Source: Herbiconiux daphne (lineage in GTDB: Bacteria; Actinomycetota; Actinomycetes; Actinomycetales; Microbacteriaceae). From it: 64,000 bases of DNA. The notes below the pieces were generated by a model, which was not told where the DNA came from, searched no databases, and saw only the letters and a list, made by a program, of their open reading frames with translations. Made by a program: the position numbers and the translations under genes. Where the stretch lies: positions 1 through 64,000 of the forward strand of contig NZ_JANLCJ010000013.1 in the NCBI RefSeq assembly GCF_024979295.1. Direction: 5' to 3'. Of this stretch, positions 62,455 to 64,000 are shown one piece after another. Within the stretch, counting starts at the first letter, position 1. Every line of letters starts with the position of its first letter.

Positions 62455-63636
62455 ATGCATGAGACGACGCTGATCCTGATCGAAGTCGGTGCTCTCCTGC
62501 TGGGAATGAGCTTGCTCGGCCGACTGGCCATCCGCATCGGCATCTCGCCGATCCCGTTCTACCTGGTCGTCGGCCTGCTGTTCGGCGAGGGCGGCATCCT
62601 GCCCCTCGACGCCAGCGAGGACTTCTTCCAGGTGGGGTCGGAGATCGGGGTCATCCTGCTGCTGGCCCTGCTCGGGCTCGAGTACACGGCCGACGAGCTG
62701 CTGACGAACCTGCGGCAGTCGCGCACCGCCGGGCTCATCGACGGGCTGCTCAACGCGGTTCCGGGCGCCCTGCTCGCCCTGCTGCTCGGCTGGGGGCCGG
62801 TTGCGGCGGTGGCGCTCGCCGGAGTGACCTGGGTGTCGTCGTCGGGCGTGGTGGCGAAGATGCTGCGCGACCTCGGCCGGCTGGGCAACCGCGAGACGCC
62901 CGTGGTGCTGGCCATCCTGGTGATCGAAGACCTGGCGATGGCGTTCTACCTGCCGATCCTGGCCGCGCTCGTGGTGGGGGTGAGCCTGCTGCAGGGGGCG
63001 ATCACGGTGGCGATCGCGGTCGGTGCGGTCGCGGTCATCCTCTATGTGGCGTTGCGGCACGGGAACGTCATCTCGCGCATCTTCACCCCGGAGCATCCGG
63101 AGCCCCTGCTGCTCGGCGTGCTCGGCCTCACCATGCTCGTCGCGGGGCTCGCGGCCGAGGTCAACGTGTCGTCGGCGGTCGGCGCCTTCCTGGTGGGCAT
63201 CGCCGTGTCGGGGCGGGTGGCGAAGCAGGCGAGTCAGGTGCTCACGCCCTTGCGCGACCTGTTCGCGGCCGTGTTCTTCGTGTTCTTCGGCCTGACGACG
63301 GATGCCGGTGCGCTCGTCACGATGCTCGTTCCGGCCGCGCTGCTCGCCGTGGCGACGATGGCGACGAAGGTGGCGACGGGCTACATCGCCGCTCGCCGGG
63401 CGGGCATCGGGGAGCCCGGCCGGTGGCGCGCCGGCCTCGCGCTCACCCCGCGCGGCGAGTTCTCGATCGTGATCGCCGGGCTCGCGCTGAGCGCCGGGGT
63501 GGAGCCGAGACTGGCCCCGCTCGCCACGGCGTATGTGCTGATCACGGTGGTGGTGGGGCCCTTCCTCGCTCGTATTCCCGACACGGCATGGTTCAAGCAG
63601 TCGATGCGCAAGCGGCGCCGAGCGGTGGCGGGGTAG
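62455..63636 (+). CDS. CPA2-type cation/proton antiporter (KhtU-like)
   Basis: 393 aa with about 12-13 membrane helices. PFYLVVGLLFGEGG, LLALLGLEYTADELL, LIDGLLNAVPG and the ion-site segment VIEDLAMAFYLP are typical of K+/H+ antiporters; RLAGLALTPRGEFSIVIAGLA-like C-terminal block is present (RAGLALTPRGEFSIV). A basic C-terminal tail ends the protein; there is no RCK domain of its own. It pairs with the KhtT-like subunit and probably expels K+ under alkaline or osmotic stress. Confidence 0.9.
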   Translation: MHETTLILIEVGALLLGMSLLGRLAIRIGISPIPFYLVVGLLFGEGGILPLDASEDFFQVGSEIGVILLLALLGLEYTADELLTNLRQSRTAGLIDGLLNAVPGALLALLLGWGPVAAVALAGVTWVSSSGVVAKMLRDLGRLGNRETPVVLAILVIEDLAMAFYLPILAALVVGVSLLQGAITVAIAVGAVAVILYVALRHGNVISRIFTPEHPEPLLLGVLGLTMLVAGLAAEVNVSSAVGAFLVGIAVSGRVAKQASQVLTPLRDLFAAVFFVFFGLTTDAGALVTMLVPAALLAVATMATKVATGYIAARRAGIGEPGRWRAGLALTPRGEFSIVIAGLALSAGVEPRLAPLATAYVLITVVVGPFLARIPDTAWFKQSMRKRRRAVAG

Positions 63637-63661
63637 GCCTTCGGGCGGAGTCGTTCCGGCA

Positions 63662-64000
63662 TCACGCGGGCGGCGGCACGCTCGTCGCCGGGAGTTCGAC
63701 GGCCGGGGTCATGCGGCCCAGCTCATCGTCGATGCCGATCTCGACCAGCACCACCCGGCCGGCCAGGCGGGGGCCGTCGCCGCGCAACAGGCCCGCCTTG
63801 ATGCCGCCGAAGGTGACCGTGACGGTCGCCGGCAGAACCACGGGGTCGGGCGCCGCTCCCGTGTCGGGGTCGATGCCGCTCGGGATGTCGACGGCCACCA
63901 CGGCCGGCGGGTGCGGCTGCGCCTGCGGCTGCGGCGAGGAACGTGTTTCGGTGTCTTCGGCCGTGACCGCGGGCAGCAGAGCCTGCACGACCGCGCGCGC
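63662..64000 (-). CDS. nnrE: NAD(P)H-hydrate epimerase, C-terminal part (truncated by window end)
   Basis: 113 codons are visible and the frame stays open to base 64000; the rest lies beyond. VVAVDIPSGIDPDTGAAPD and ATVTVTFGGIKAGLLRG are YjeF_N (epimerase) motifs. It repairs damaged NAD(P)H hydrates, often fused to or beside the ADP-dependent dehydratase. It is convergent with the antiporter gene 25 bases away. A Pro-rich insert (QPQAQPHPP) is unusual. Confidence 0.88.
   Translation of the reverse strand, partial: ARAVVQALLPAVTAEDTETRSSPQPQAQPHPPAVVAVDIPSGIDPDTGAAPDPVVLPATVTVTFGGIKAGLLRGDGPRLAGRVVLVEIGIDDELGRMTPAVELPATSVPPPA

Overview
The window is chromosomal DNA of a high-GC (about 70%) actinobacterium, most likely a member of the Microbacteriaceae. 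Three things suggest this. The gene order from the TPR protein through tlyA, nadK, recN, pyrG, xerD, parA, scpAB, rluB, tyrA, cmk and der follows the block I recall as Rv1691-Rv1713 of Mycobacterium tuberculosis. Several families are largely actinobacterial (the SCO1664/DUF3090/MSMEG_4193 trio, a Prim-PolC/LigC-type pair, a CtpE-like pump). Codon use shows a strong taste for GGATG/CATCC. The species is not determinable from sequence reading alone. I see no gene-free stretch longer than about 300 bases, no CRISPR array and no insertion sequence.

Layout. 1-103: 3' end of a 5S rRNA and its terminator. 149-15836: sixteen housekeeping genes, all on the + strand and mostly overlapping, for nucleotide and cofactor metabolism (pyrG, nadK, Nudix), rRNA modification (tlyA, rluB), DNA repair and chromosome segregation (recN, xerD, parA, scpA, scpB), tyrosine synthesis (tyrA) and ribosome assembly (der). 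A large near-perfect palindrome (15871-15933) separates der from a convergent tetR-ROK kinase pair. A tRNA-Pro(GGG) with a strong terminator follows.

18003-27338 is the most interesting accessory region. It is an eight-gene + strand operon: a BMP-type (nucleoside-family) ABC transporter, an SAH/MTA-deaminase-like amidohydrolase, a DeoR regulator, a BtpA-family barrel protein and an FGGY kinase. Two 17-bp direct repeats spaced 33 bp lie just upstream. I read it as an uptake-and-catabolism module for an unidentified nucleoside or related sugar conjugate.

27413-30887: a MoxR/chelatase-type AAA+ ATPase with its VWA partner. 30954-33022: a conserved but uncharacterised actinobacterial trio (PI-kinase-like protein, DUF3090, histidine phosphatase). 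33105-43704: 5'-3' exonuclease, AI-2E transporter, cardiolipin synthase, DUF2252, M23 peptidase, DEAD-box helicase, a BMP-like lipoprotein and a HupE-type protein. 43831-46975: a secreted metallophosphatase with a WxL-like tail next to a DUF916 (WxL-interacting) protein. 47013-52130: PEP carboxylase, a JAB/RadC-like protein, a secreted protein and a methyltransferase. 52245-58845: flotillin, CtpE-like P-type ATPase and a convergent polymerase-domain/LigC pair. 58965-64000: MarR, a second AI-2E transporter, an envelope-stress-like trio of small membrane proteins, a KhtTU-like K+/H+ antiporter pair and the 3' part of nnrE.

A recurring feature is leaderless-type promoters: at twelve or more genes a TANNNT hexamer sits 5-8 nt before the start codon with no Shine-Dalgarno sequence. 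Function names come from motifs and remembered families; no database search was possible.
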